This document shows positions 45,782-54,158 of a stretch of DNA of 64,000 nt, in pieces. This DNA is from Pseudomonas turukhanskensis (lineage in GTDB: Bacteria; Pseudomonadota; Gammaproteobacteria; Pseudomonadales; Pseudomonadaceae), in contig NZ_BSFN01000011.1 in the NCBI RefSeq assembly GCF_027922365.1, forward strand, positions 98,725-162,724. The letters are read 5' to 3'. The notes beneath the pieces were generated by a model. It was not told the origin of the DNA, made no database searches, and saw nothing but the letters and a program-made list of their open reading frames with translations. Position numbers and translations under genes: made by a program. How positions within the stretch are numbered: the first letter of the stretch is position 1; each line of letters starts with the position of its first letter.

Positions 45782-46759
45782 ATGAAAATCCGCGAACTCG
45801 ATTACACCCCAAGCCCGATCAACACCGAACACCAGGCAATGGGCTTGCCGCCGGTTGAAGACTACGTCTCCCACCCCGCCAACCATCCTGTGCTGCGTAT
45901 TGCTATGTGGCTTGCGGTCGCCATTCTGCTGAGCCTGCTGGGCTTTCTGGCCTGGCGTCTGTTTTTCGGCAATCACGAGAGCAGTGGCCTGGAAATCATC
46001 GAAAGTGCACTGACCAGCCCGCTATTCTGGAGCGCGGTGGCAGTGGGCTTTTTTGCCCAGGCCATCGACGGTGCGCTGGGCATGGCCTACGGCATCACCG
46101 CCACCACCTTTCTGCTCAGCGCGGGGGCCTCGCCTGCGGCCGCTAGCGCCAGCGTGCATATCGCCGAAGTGTTTACCACGGGTCTCTCCGGCATCTCCCA
46201 TGTAAAACTGGGCAACGTTAACAAGCAGCTGTTTCTGCGCCTGCTGATCCCCGGCATGATCGGCGCCGTGCTCGGCGCGGTGATCATCACCCAGTTCGAC
46301 GGCAAGGTGCTCAAGCCCTTTATTTCGGCGTACTTGCTGATCATGGGTCTGTATATCCTGCGCAAGGCGTTCAAGCATGTGGTGCAAAAGCGCGAGCCCA
46401 AACACATTGCCAAGCTCGCCCTGTTCGGCGGTTTTGTGGATGCCGCCGGCGGCGGTGGCTGGGGCCCGGTGGTGACCACCACGCTGATCGGCTCGGGCAG
46501 CGACCCACGGACCACCATCGGTTCGGTGAACTTTGCCGAGTTCTTCCTGACCATCGCCAGCGCCACGTCATTTATTCTGCTGGCCGGCCAGCCAAGCACC
46601 TGGTTGCTGGTGGCGGGCCTGGTGTTCGGCGGCCTGTTCGCCGCGCCATTCGCCGCGCTGCTGTGCAAGAAGCTGCATGCCAAAACCCTGCTGATGCTGA
46701 TCGGCAGCCTGATTACCCTGATCAGCGCCTACAACATCTATATGGCGATCTCGGCTTGA
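45782..46759 (+). CDS. TSUP-family (TauE/SafE) membrane transporter
   Basis: Predicted inner-membrane exporter or importer of sulfur-containing or small organic anions. The 325-residue protein has a 40-residue cytoplasmic start, one helix near 41-62, then two copies of the TauE/SafE repeat: 'AVGFFAQAIDGALGMAYGIT' and 'LFGGFVDAAGGGGWGPVVTT', each starting a four-helix bundle. This is the conserved neighbour of mscK-selO in P. aeruginosa (PA5024), with the racemase gene inserted between here. Substrate not assignable. Confidence 0.9.
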   Translation: MKIRELDYTPSPINTEHQAMGLPPVEDYVSHPANHPVLRIAMWLAVAILLSLLGFLAWRLFFGNHESSGLEIIESALTSPLFWSAVAVGFFAQAIDGALGMAYGITATTFLLSAGASPAAASASVHIAEVFTTGLSGISHVKLGNVNKQLFLRLLIPGMIGAVLGAVIITQFDGKVLKPFISAYLLIMGLYILRKAFKHVVQKREPKHIAKLALFGGFVDAAGGGGWGPVVTTTLIGSGSDPRTTIGSVNFAEFFLTIASATSFILLAGQPSTWLLVAGLVFGGLFAAPFAALLCKKLHAKTLLMLIGSLITLISAYNIYMAISA

Positions 46760-46809
46760 AACCACGCGCTTCTGGCTCCAGATAGCGGTTATCGCTTCTG
46801 GAGCCTGTC

Positions 46810-47244
46810 ATGTCCGAATCCCTCGTTATTCCCTGCCCGCACTGCAACGGCCTCAACCGCATTCCCGCCGACCGCCTGGGCGACAGCCCGCGCTGCGGCA
46901 AATGCAAAGACGCCGTGCTGCAGGCCAAGCCCTTCGACCTGAGCCAAGCGGGCTTTGCCAGCCAGATCAAAGGCGACCTGCCGCTGCTGGTGGATGTATG
47001 GGCCAGTTGGTGTGGACCGTGCCAGGCATTTGCACCCATTTTCCAGCAAGCCGCTGGGCAGTTGATGGGCCGTGCACGGTTGGCCAAGCTAGATAGCGAG
47101 GCCAATCAGCAGCTGTCGGCGCAGCTGAATATCCGCTCGATTCCAAGCCTGCTGTTGTTCAAGAACGGCAAGGAAGTAGCGCGGCAAAGTGGCGCGATGC
47201 CGTTGCCGCAGTTGATGGCGTGGCTCAAGACCCAAGGTATCTGA
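46810..47244 (+). CDS. trxC: Thioredoxin 2 (zinc-binding)
   Basis: Cytoplasmic disulfide reductase. The 144 residues carry an N-terminal zinc motif CPHC...CGKC (Cys9, 12, 29, 32) and the thioredoxin active site WASWCGPC (Cys68, Cys71), with 'RSIPSLLLFKNGKE' holding the cis-Pro. Ribosome site TGGAG precedes the ATG. Lies 50 bases after the TSUP gene and may be cotranscribed; a nearby reductant for MsrA in function, though not in operon. Confidence 0.95.
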   Translation: MSESLVIPCPHCNGLNRIPADRLGDSPRCGKCKDAVLQAKPFDLSQAGFASQIKGDLPLLVDVWASWCGPCQAFAPIFQQAAGQLMGRARLAKLDSEANQQLSAQLNIRSIPSLLLFKNGKEVARQSGAMPLPQLMAWLKTQGI

Positions 47245-47342
47245 TACGTCACTTTTGGTCAGGCGAGCCGAGCATTAAGGTCATTGCTGTAAACCAACCA
47301 AAGGCTAGGCTGGGCCTTCAATAACAAGAAGGAACCCAGCCC

Positions 47343-47786
47343 ATGGCATTTCCCATCGAGATCGCCCGTCAGCTCACCGAAGAACAGATTGCCTTCGTCA
47401 AACGCAGCGGCCTCAAGGCCGAGGTGCTGGAGCCTGGCTGCGTGCAGTTGCTGATGCCGCTGGCGGGCAACCAGAACCATATCGGCAGCATGTATGCCGG
47501 AGCGCTTTTTACCCTTGCCGAGATTCCTGGCGGGGCGTTGTTTCTGACCAGTTTCGATACCCAGCGTTACTACCCGGTGATCAAGGAAATGAACCTGCGC
47601 TTTCGTCGGCCGGCCACCGGGGATATTCGGGTAGAGGCGCGATTGGCGGCTGATGAGATCGAGCGTTTGCAGCGCGAGGCCAGCGAGACCGGCAAGGCGG
47701 AGTATGTGTTGGAGTTGAGTCTGCTGGATGGCAGTGGCGAGGTGGTGGCGCAGAGTCGTGGGGTGTATCAGTTGCGCAGGCACTGA
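47343..47786 (+). CDS. Hotdog-fold thioesterase-like protein (PaaI/DUF4442 type)
   Basis: A 147-residue hotdog-fold protein: 'GNQNHIGSMYAGALFTLAEI' is the active-site helix region of PaaI/YiiD-type acyl-CoA thioesterases, followed by 'MNLRFRRPATGDIRVEARLA' and 'ARGVY'-like C-terminal strand (SRGVYQLRR). Substrate unknown. AAGGAA lies 11 bases before the ATG. Followed by a long repeat-filled gap. Confidence 0.82.
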   Translation: MAFPIEIARQLTEEQIAFVKRSGLKAEVLEPGCVQLLMPLAGNQNHIGSMYAGALFTLAEIPGGALFLTSFDTQRYYPVIKEMNLRFRRPATGDIRVEARLAADEIERLQREASETGKAEYVLELSLLDGSGEVVAQSRGVYQLRRH

Positions 47787-47926
47787 TAGAGGTGACCGCT
47801 TTGTTTCGCGCCCTACGCAATCCGCTTTTGTAGGGTGTGCTGTGCGCACCAAGCGGTTGTCTGGCGAGCGGTTTTCTTCTTCGTTACCGCGTGTGCTGAA
47901 CGTTTTATTTCGCGCCTTACGCGCGA

Positions 47927-48128
47927 GTTTCTTTTTCCAGTCGATGAAAAAGAAACCAAAAAATCTTGCCCCTACCTTGGGTCTACGCTGCGCTCCGACT
48001 CCCCTCGCTACGTCGCCGCTCCAGGGGCCGGCGCGAAGGGCCATCCATGGCCCTCACGCCTTTCGCGGCTCCCGGCCGCTCAACCCCTTACGCAACGACT
48101 CCGCTCGGCCTGCGCTCAAGGGGCGGGT
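47927..48128. repeat. Pseudomonas intergenic repeat block (TTTCTTTTTCCAGTCGATG type)
   Basis: Begins with the 11-base inverted repeat noted above, continues 'CCAAAAAATCTTGCCCC' and ends in a GC-rich stretch containing GGGCCATCCATGGCCC (48037-48052, perfect palindrome). Blocks of this style (a TTTC...GAAAAAG hairpin followed by a GC-rich 'GGGCCATCC' segment) recur between genes in many Pseudomonas genomes, from memory; origin unknown. Confidence 0.6.
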
Positions 48129-48227
48129 AGATCAAGATCAAAAACGGTAAGTCAAAAGCCAGATCAAAAGCCCTCGATCTTTTGCCTCACACAACTCGAG
48201 ATCGAGCGAGCTAGAGCAGTGCAAGGC

Positions 48228-48285
48228 GAAATAGTTTTTTTAAGCGCAGTGGGCTGGTGCCCATGAGCATTCAAAAAACCATTTC
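48228..48285. repeat. Nested inverted repeat
   Basis: Outer arms GAAATAGTTTTTT and AAAAAACCATTTC (one mismatch pair), enclosing GGGC-TGGT-GCCC at 48251-48262. Could fold as a single RNA or be a small mobile repeat end pair. No gene inside. Confidence 0.55.
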
Positions 48286-48329
48286 AACGCAGCAATGCCG
48301 ACGCGCAGCCGATCGCCCGCCGAACACCC

Positions 48330-48360
48330 AAAAAAAAACGGCACCGCCGGGGCGATGCCG
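48330..48360 (-). terminator. Rho-independent terminator of the thiolase gene
   Basis: On the minus strand CGGCATCGCC-CC-GGCGGTGCCG followed by nine T; ten-pair stem (one G-U). It lies 75 bases beyond the thiolase stop. Confidence 0.9.
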
Positions 48361-48434
48361 CGCTCTCACGGGGAAGAGAATCACGGAGTTGCTACATCCT
48401 GCCGACGCGATCGATTGCGTCAGCAGGGGTTAGA

Positions 48435-49712
48435 TTACTTTTCGATGATTGCGGTCACACCCTGCCCGCCAGCGGCACAAATCGAGATCAGCCCGCGCCC
48501 GCTTTCGGCGACCGACAACAACTTGGCCAGGTTGGCGACGATGCGCCCACCCGTTGCGGCAAACGGGTGCCCGGCTGCCAACGAGCTGCCTTTGACGTTC
48601 ATCTTGCTGCGGTCTATCGAGCCCAGCGCGGCGTCCAGCCCCAGGCGGGTTTTGCAGTATTCGGCGTCTTCCCAGGCCTTGAGTGTGCACAGCACCTGCG
48701 CGGCGAAGGCTTCGTGAATTTCGTAGTAGTCAAAGTCCTGCAGCGTCAGGCCGTTGCGTTTGAGCAGACGCGGCACGGCGTATACCGGCGCCATCAGCAG
48801 GCCTTCCTTGCCATTGACGAAGTCCACCGCCGCCGCTTCGCCGTCGCGGAAATAGGCGAGGATCGGCAGGCCGCGCGCTTTGGCCCATTCTTCGCTGGCC
48901 AGCAGCACTACCGAAGCGCCGTCGGTGAGGGGCGTGGAATTGGCGGCGGTCATGGTGCCGCGTGGGCCTTTTTCGAAGACCGGTTTTAGCGTGGCGAGCT
49001 TTTCCAGGCTGATGTCCGGGCGCAGGTTCTGGTCGCGGGTCAGGCCCAGGTACGGCGTGAGCAGGTCGTCTTGCCAGCCTTCGGCGTAGGCGGCGGAGAG
49101 CTTCTGGTGGCTGGCCACTGCAAGCTGGTCTTGTTCATCGCGCGGGATGGCCCAGGTTTGTGCCATCAGCTCGCAGTGTTCGCCCATGGACAGCCCGGTG
49201 CGCGGCTCGCCGTTACGGGGTATATGCGGGGCCAGGTGGCGGGGGCGAATCTGCAGCAGAGCTTTGACTTTGTCGCCGGTGCTTTTGGCGCGGTTGGCTT
49301 GCAGGAGAATCTTGCGCAGGCCTTCGTTGACGCCAATCGGTGCATCGGAGGTGGTATCCACGCCGCCGGCAATGGCGCTGTCGATTTGCCCCAAGGCGAT
49401 TTTATTGGCCACCAGAATCGCCGCTTCCAGGCCCGTGCCGCAGGCTTGCTGGATATCGTAGGCCGGGGTTTCCGGGGCCAAGCGCGAGCCCAGTACGCAT
49501 TCGCGGGTGAGGTTGAAGTCACGCGAGTGCTTGAGCACCGCGCCGGCCACCACTTCACCGATGATTTCGCCGTGCAGCTTATAGCGCTCGATCAGGCCTT
49601 CCAGGGCGGCAGTGAGCATTTCCTGGTTGCTGGTGGTGGCATACACGGTATTGGAACGGGCGAAGGGAATACGGTTACCGCCAACAATGGCGACCCGGCG
49701 CAGTTGCGTCAT
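48435..49712 (-). CDS. Acetyl-CoA C-acyltransferase (thiolase, PA4785/FadI type)
   Basis: Thiolase acting on acyl-CoA (degradation or condensation). The 425-residue protein has the nucleophile motif DIQQACGTGLEAA (Cys91), 'EIHEAFAAQV' with the NEAF-equivalent HEAF, 'GSSLAAGHPFAATGGRIVAN' (His) and the second active Cys in 'ISICAAGGQG'. HEAF in place of NEAF is characteristic of the FadI-type branch. GAGGAG precedes the ATG. Divergent from a 450-residue ketoacyl reductase with 159 bases between starts; the same pair is adjacent in P. aeruginosa (PA4785-PA4786). Confidence 0.93.
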   Translation of the reverse strand: MTQLRRVAIVGGNRIPFARSNTVYATTSNQEMLTAALEGLIERYKLHGEIIGEVVAGAVLKHSRDFNLTRECVLGSRLAPETPAYDIQQACGTGLEAAILVANKIALGQIDSAIAGGVDTTSDAPIGVNEGLRKILLQANRAKSTGDKVKALLQIRPRHLAPHIPRNGEPRTGLSMGEHCELMAQTWAIPRDEQDQLAVASHQKLSAAYAEGWQDDLLTPYLGLTRDQNLRPDISLEKLATLKPVFEKGPRGTMTAANSTPLTDGASVVLLASEEWAKARGLPILAYFRDGEAAAVDFVNGKEGLLMAPVYAVPRLLKRNGLTLQDFDYYEIHEAFAAQVLCTLKAWEDAEYCKTRLGLDAALGSIDRSKMNVKGSSLAAGHPFAATGGRIVANLAKLLSVAESGRGLISICAAGGQGVTAIIEK

Positions 49713-49871
49713 GTGAGACTCCTCAGGAGATACGTGGTCACAAGACTAGCTTGCCAGATCGTGCTCGCATTGGCCGCCTTGCCAGCGCCACAAGCGGCAC
49801 GGTCAATTGCGCACGCTGTCGGTCTGCGTAGAGTGGGCCTACATTTGACTCTCCTGCTGGAGCCTTCTGCC

Positions 49872-51224
49872 ATGTCTGACCGTTACCTGAACTTCGCCAA
49901 CTCCCCCATGGGCCACCGCCTGGTTGGCGTCCTCGGCCTGCCCGCCCCGGTGCGCCTGGAGCGCTGGACGGCCGGGCGCATGCGGCCGGTAGAGGGCGCG
50001 CTGCTGATTAACGGCGGCGTGTTGGCCGAAGCGGCCAGCGCCAGCCTGAATCGTCTGACCGACCAGGCCTTTGCCAGCGCAGACGGCCTGTTTGGCCTGC
50101 CGCGCTGGACAGCCGAGCACGGGCCCAAACTCAAGGCGCTGATTTTCGACGCCAGCGCCATCAGCAGCACTGAGGAGCTCGACCAGTTGCGCGAGTTTTT
50201 CCAGCCGGCGTTAAAGGGACTGGACCTGTGCCCCCACGTGGTGGTCCTGGGCCGCCCGCCGGAGTCGCTGAAAGACCCGTTCGCCGCCAGCGCCCAACGG
50301 TCGCTGGAAGGCTTTACCCGTTCGCTGGGCAAAGAGATTCGCCGCGGCGGCACGGTGCAATTGCTCTATGTGGCCAAGGGTGCCGAAGACCAGTTGGAAG
50401 GGGCGCTGCGCTTTTTCCTCTCGCCGAAAAGTGCGTATGTCTCCGGCCAGGTGGTGCGCCTGGTTGCCTGCTCCACTCAAGTGAATGACTGGAGCCGCCC
50501 GCTGGGTGGCAAAACCGCCTTGGTCACCGGCGCCAGCCGTGGCATCGGCGCCTCGATTGCCGAAACCCTGGCCCGCGATGGCGCCAGCGTGGTGTTGCTG
50601 GACGTACCGGCGATGAAAGGCGCCCTCGACGCCCTGGCCGCGCGCCTGGGTGGCCGCAGCGTGGCGCTGGATATCTGCGCCCCGGACGCCGCCGAGCAAC
50701 TGCTGGCGGCGCTGCCCGATGGCGTCGATATCGTGGTGCATAACGCCGGGATTACCCGCGATAAAACCCTGGCCAAGATGAGCGAGGCGTTCTGGGATTC
50801 GGTGATCGACGTCAACCTGCACGCCCCGCAAGTGCTCACCAAAGCGCTGCTCGACGGCGGCAAGCTGCACGACAACGGCCGCGTAGTGCTGCTGGCCTCT
50901 ATCAGCGGCATCGCTGGCAATATGGGCCAGAGCAACTATGCCGTGAGCAAGGCCGGTTTGATTGGCCTGGCCAACGCCTGGGCACCGACTTTGGCCAAGC
51001 GCGGCATCAGCATCAATGCCGTGGCACCGGGCTTTATCGAAACGCAAATGACCGCGGCCATTCCGCTGACCATCCGTGAGGCCGGTCGCCGCATGAGCTC
51101 GATGGGGCAAGGTGGGTTGCCACAGGATGTGGCAGAGACGGTGGCCTGGTTTGCCCAGCCCACCAGTGGCGCGGTGACGGGGCAGGTGTTGCGGGTGTGT
51201 GGGCAGAGTTTGTTGGGGGCTTGA
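49872..51224 (+). CDS. 3-oxoacyl-ACP/CoA reductase, long SDR with N-terminal extra domain (FabG-like)
   Basis: NAD(P)H-dependent ketoacyl reductase of the high-molecular-weight FabG (FabG4-like) type: 450 residues against about 245 in ordinary FabG. Residues 1-205 form a degenerate Rossmann-like domain. The active SDR domain follows with GASRGIGASIAET near 217-229, 'VHNAGITRDKTLAKMSE', the catalytic Ser in 'LLASISGIAGNMGQSNYAVS' with YAVSK (Tyr and Lys), and 'FIETQMTAAIP'. The start MSDRYLNFANSPMGHRLVGV at 49872 gives the length remembered for PA4786. Likely partners the divergent thiolase in acyl-CoA or (R)-3-hydroxyacyl metabolism. Confidence 0.92.
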   Translation: MSDRYLNFANSPMGHRLVGVLGLPAPVRLERWTAGRMRPVEGALLINGGVLAEAASASLNRLTDQAFASADGLFGLPRWTAEHGPKLKALIFDASAISSTEELDQLREFFQPALKGLDLCPHVVVLGRPPESLKDPFAASAQRSLEGFTRSLGKEIRRGGTVQLLYVAKGAEDQLEGALRFFLSPKSAYVSGQVVRLVACSTQVNDWSRPLGGKTALVTGASRGIGASIAETLARDGASVVLLDVPAMKGALDALAARLGGRSVALDICAPDAAEQLLAALPDGVDIVVHNAGITRDKTLAKMSEAFWDSVIDVNLHAPQVLTKALLDGGKLHDNGRVVLLASISGIAGNMGQSNYAVSKAGLIGLANAWAPTLAKRGISINAVAPGFIETQMTAAIPLTIREAGRRMSSMGQGGLPQDVAETVAWFAQPTSGAVTGQVLRVCGQSLLGA

Positions 51225-51276
51225 TCGCCACCAACACATCAGAGAACTTGTGACCTACTACCGCACATGACTCGGC

Positions 51277-51421
51277 ATTCTGGGTCCCCGCCTACGCGGG
51301 GACGACGGAGATTACCACCCTCCCCCGTCATTCCCGCGCAGGCGGGAATCCAAGTACGAAAATGTTCCAGGCGTACGAGGCGTTTACTTGGAAATCGCCC
51401 GGTGCGCGGAGCACACCCTAC
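51277..51421. repeat. Repeat cluster: CGTCATTCC-type pair plus GTAGGGTGYGC right arm
   Basis: Outward-facing units ATTCTGGGTCCCCGCCTACG...GACGACGG (51277-51308) and CCGTCATTCCCGCGCAGGCG... (51325-51354), followed by a single arm GGTGCGCGGAGCACACCCTAC family at 51401-51421. It lies between the convergent reductase and chemoreceptor genes and may act as their terminator. Confidence 0.7.
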
Positions 51422-51437
51422 AAAACCAGCTCGGCAG

Positions 51438-53369
51438 TCAAAGCCGGAAACTTCCCATCTGCTTGCCAAGATCATCAGCCAGCCCCAGCAGGGTCTGGCA
51501 ATCCTGCCGACAGGCCTGCACTTCATCCGAGGTGGCATGCGCCAGATCGGCAATGCCCTGCACGTTGCGGTTGATCTCTTCGGTCACCGACGACTGCTCT
51601 TCAGTCGCCGCAGCCACCTGGGTGTTCATGTCGCTGATGCGCTCGATCTGCGAGGTAATCGAGCCCAACGACTCGCCCGTGCGCTGGCTGGATTGCACGC
51701 CATCACCGGTGGCCGATTGCCCGGCCTGCATCGAACTGACCGCCGTTTGCGCCCCGGTTTTCAGGCGCTGAATCATTTGCTGAATTTCGCCGGTCGAGGC
51801 CTGGGTACGGCTGGCCAGGGTGCGCACTTCGTCGGCCACCACGGCAAAACCACGGCCCATCTCCCCGGCACGCGCGGCTTCGATCGCGGCGTTCAAGGCC
51901 AGCAGGTTGGTCTGTTCGGAAATACCGCGAATCACCGACAGCACCTGGTCGATGGAGGCCACTTCATTGGCCAGCTCGCCGACGGCGCCGGAAGCTTGGC
52001 CGATGTCATCGGACATTTTTTCAATCTGCTTGATCGAGCCACCCACCACTTGCCGCGCCTGCACTGCTTCGTCGCGCGCGCTCGCCGAGGTGCTGGCGGC
52101 GTTGCTGGCATTGCGGGCGATTTCCTGCACGGTCAGGCCCATCTCGTGCACGGCGGTGGCCACCATATCGGTCATTTCATGTTGGCGACCGGCACGCCCG
52201 GCGGTGTTTTCCACCACCGTGGCCACCTGGCCAATGGCCGTGCGCAGCTTGACGCTGGTGGCCAGCACCGCGCTGATCAGCTCACGCTGGCTGCCAATAA
52301 AACGGTTGAAGCCACGGGCCAGATCGCCCAGCTCGTCCTGGCGTGACTCGTCCAGCCGGCGCGTCAGGTCGCCGCCACCGCCGCCGATTTCCACCAGCGC
52401 ATCGGTCACTTGCTTGATGGGTTTTACCAAGCCACGGGCCAGCAACACGACCAGGCCCAGGGAGAACAACGCCACCAGCAAACCGATCAGGCTGCTGGTG
52501 ACCAGCGCCTGGTTGGCCTCGGCATAGATTTCCCCTTCCGGCACTTCGCTCACCAGGAGCCAGCCGAGGGTTTTCAGCGGTTGCGCCAGCGCCAGGTAAT
52601 CTTCGCCGTCCCGTTCGAAGTGCACGGCCTTGCTGCCGTCTGTCAGCAGCTTGGCGGCGGCGTCTTTTCCCAGCAGGTCGCTGAGTTGGCGGGTGTCGTT
52701 GAATTCGGCCTGCGGGTGGATTTTTACTTTGCCATCGGCACTGACCAGAAAAATGCGCCCGCTTTTGCCGAAGTGAAAGTTGCGCACCAGATCCGACATC
52801 GCCTGCAGGCCAAAACCCAAGCCCGCCAGGCCAATGGTTTTGCCATTGGCCGTGATGCGCTGGTTGATAAACAGGGTCGGCTGGTTGGTGGATTTGTCGG
52901 TATCGATCTGCACCGCGCGGTTGTCGCTGCCGTCGACAAAATTGTAGAACCAGCCGTTTTCCGCCGGGCCACGGGTGAGTGTGCGGTCCAGACCTTTGTC
53001 GGTGAAATAGTTGCCGCTACCGGCGCCCACGATAAAGGTGGTCAGGGCTTTTTGCTGGGTTTGTACCCCCTTCAAATACCGCACAAAGGCTTGCTGCTGA
53101 CCGGCATCCTCGCCCGAGGAAAGCCAGTCCTGCACCATGGTGTTCTCGGCGATGGCGCGGGCGGCGGTAAAGGGTTCGGTGAGAATCCGTTCAAGGTCAT
53201 TGCCTATGGCGGTGACGCTGGCTGGCAAGGCCTGCTCCACCAACGCCCGCTCCGCGAGGCGGTTAACCACAGCGGCATAAATGCCGACAACAATCAGAAT
53301 GCTGGCCAGCAGAGCGGCGCCCATGCTGAGGATCAACTGCCACTGAATACTGCGTTGCCAAAGGCGCAT
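51438..53369 (-). CDS. Methyl-accepting chemotaxis protein with periplasmic Cache domain
   Basis: Transmembrane chemoreceptor. The start MRLWQRSIQWQLILSMGAAL at 53369 gives 643 residues. TM1 lies about 11-33. The periplasmic dCache-like sensor spans about 35-290, with 'GWFYNFVDGSDNRAVQIDTD' and 'TLFINQRITANGKTIGLAGL'. TM2 is about 295-318, HAMP about 320-370, and the signalling hairpin carries the conserved tip 'ISEQTNLLALNAAIEAARAG' and 'GRGFAVVADEVRTLASRT'. No C-terminal CheR-binding pentapeptide. Ligand unknown. A palindrome at 53429-53440 lies in its promoter region. Confidence 0.92.
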   Translation of the reverse strand: MRLWQRSIQWQLILSMGAALLASILIVVGIYAAVVNRLAERALVEQALPASVTAIGNDLERILTEPFTAARAIAENTMVQDWLSSGEDAGQQQAFVRYLKGVQTQQKALTTFIVGAGSGNYFTDKGLDRTLTRGPAENGWFYNFVDGSDNRAVQIDTDKSTNQPTLFINQRITANGKTIGLAGLGFGLQAMSDLVRNFHFGKSGRIFLVSADGKVKIHPQAEFNDTRQLSDLLGKDAAAKLLTDGSKAVHFERDGEDYLALAQPLKTLGWLLVSEVPEGEIYAEANQALVTSSLIGLLVALFSLGLVVLLARGLVKPIKQVTDALVEIGGGGGDLTRRLDESRQDELGDLARGFNRFIGSQRELISAVLATSVKLRTAIGQVATVVENTAGRAGRQHEMTDMVATAVHEMGLTVQEIARNASNAASTSASARDEAVQARQVVGGSIKQIEKMSDDIGQASGAVGELANEVASIDQVLSVIRGISEQTNLLALNAAIEAARAGEMGRGFAVVADEVRTLASRTQASTGEIQQMIQRLKTGAQTAVSSMQAGQSATGDGVQSSQRTGESLGSITSQIERISDMNTQVAAATEEQSSVTEEINRNVQGIADLAHATSDEVQACRQDCQTLLGLADDLGKQMGSFRL

Positions 53370-53428
53370 CGGCGAATACCTGTGTGAGCTTGGTGGGAAA
53401 ACCGCGACAGATTGTATACAAAGCACCC

Positions 53429-53440
53429 GACCGTTCGGTC
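53429..53440. promoter_or_regulatory. Palindrome upstream of the chemoreceptor gene
   Basis: GACCGTTCGGTC, perfect, 60 bases before the leftward ATG at 53369. The sequence style resembles TetR-family operators; no TetR gene is near. A second small palindrome TTGTATACAA lies at 53412-53421. Confidence 0.4.
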
Positions 53441-53534
53441 AGAAAATTACGCTCTTATGACGGCGTGCTCAGTACTTATCGACCGCCGGCATAACCGACT
53501 TTAGCCGCGGCCCGGCATTCCTCACTACCACTGG

Positions 53535-54158
53535 TCAGGGACGCTGATTGCGCGCGCCCTGCTCCAGCACCCATGGCACCAGTTGGCTGCTCAGCGTGTT
53601 GCTGGCCTGGCCGAAGGCGCTCACCACCTCGGCCACCTGATCGCCGCTGGCCGGCTGCTGCACGTCGAAGCGCCGGGCGGCGACAATCTTGCGGCTGGCG
53701 CTGTTTACCAACTGCGCATCCAGACGCACCACTACCGTCACTCGGCCGTTGTGGTACTCGCTCTGGAAGGCGCGCAAATCGCTGACCAGCACCAGATCGG
53801 CCTGCAACTGGGCGTCGTCGCTGCTCAGCTCGGCAATGCGTCCGTCGGCCTGAAAGCCTTCGATCAAGCGGTTACGCAGCAGCACCGGGCCGTTGTCACT
53901 CCAGCGTGAGCCCTGGTAGCTGCTGATCACACTGCCTTCAGGCACCACGGCGATACGCGGGCTGTCCAGTGCCATGGTCGCCTGCGGCTTGGCGATGCGC
54001 AGCGACCAGTTCACTGCTGCCGCCGAACCGGCAGCGGTCGCAGGCGCTGCCGGCAACAGGTAGACATTGCTCGGCTCGCTTTTGGGCAGAATCGAACAGG
54101 CCGCCAGCAGGCTCAGCAGCCCCATGGTCAGCAGGGGGCGAGACACGCGTGCACTCAT
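53535..54158 (-). CDS. Lipoprotein of Mla/PqiC-like lipid transport system (ABC-type auxiliary)
   Basis: A 207-residue lipoprotein with lipobox LLAAC (Cys21). The DUF330/PqiC (ABC-type transport auxiliary) pattern is seen: 'YLLPAAP', 'DSPRIAVVPEGSVISSYQGS' then 'RWSDNGPVLLRNRLIEGF', and a beta-rich end. It probably receives lipid from the MCE protein at the outer membrane. ATGA overlap with the MCE gene marks it as the last gene of the four-gene operon (PA3214 counterpart). Confidence 0.88.
   Translation of the reverse strand: MSARVSRPLLTMGLLSLLAACSILPKSEPSNVYLLPAAPATAAGSAAAVNWSLRIAKPQATMALDSPRIAVVPEGSVISSYQGSRWSDNGPVLLRNRLIEGFQADGRIAELSSDDAQLQADLVLVSDLRAFQSEYHNGRVTVVVRLDAQLVNSASRKIVAARRFDVQQPASGDQVAEVVSAFGQASNTLSSQLVPWVLEQGARNQRP

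Larger units (their letters stand above)
47787..48434. other. 648-base gap without genes, filled with repeats
   Basis: Contents seen: a lone left arm of the GTAGGGTGYGC repeat at 47829-47850, a perfect 11-base inverted repeat GTTTCTTTTTC/GAAAAAGAAAC at 47927-47956, a GC-rich segment 47960-48125, an inverted repeat at 48228-48285 and the thiolase terminator at 48330-48360. Short open frames here have no ribosome sites or protein-like composition. Confidence 0.75.

Noticed and set aside
47259..48044. 261-codon leftward frame across the thioesterase gene and repeats
   Set aside because: Runs antisense to a good hotdog-fold gene and into repeat sequence; no ribosome site or domain.
47835..48266. 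Short rightward frames in the 648-base gap
   Set aside because: They are built from repeat sequence with no start signals; similar spurious frames arise from such blocks in Pseudomonas.
49071..49871. Upstream extension of the FabG-like frame
   Set aside because: Antisense to the thiolase gene and not protein-like; the ATG at 49872 gives the family length.
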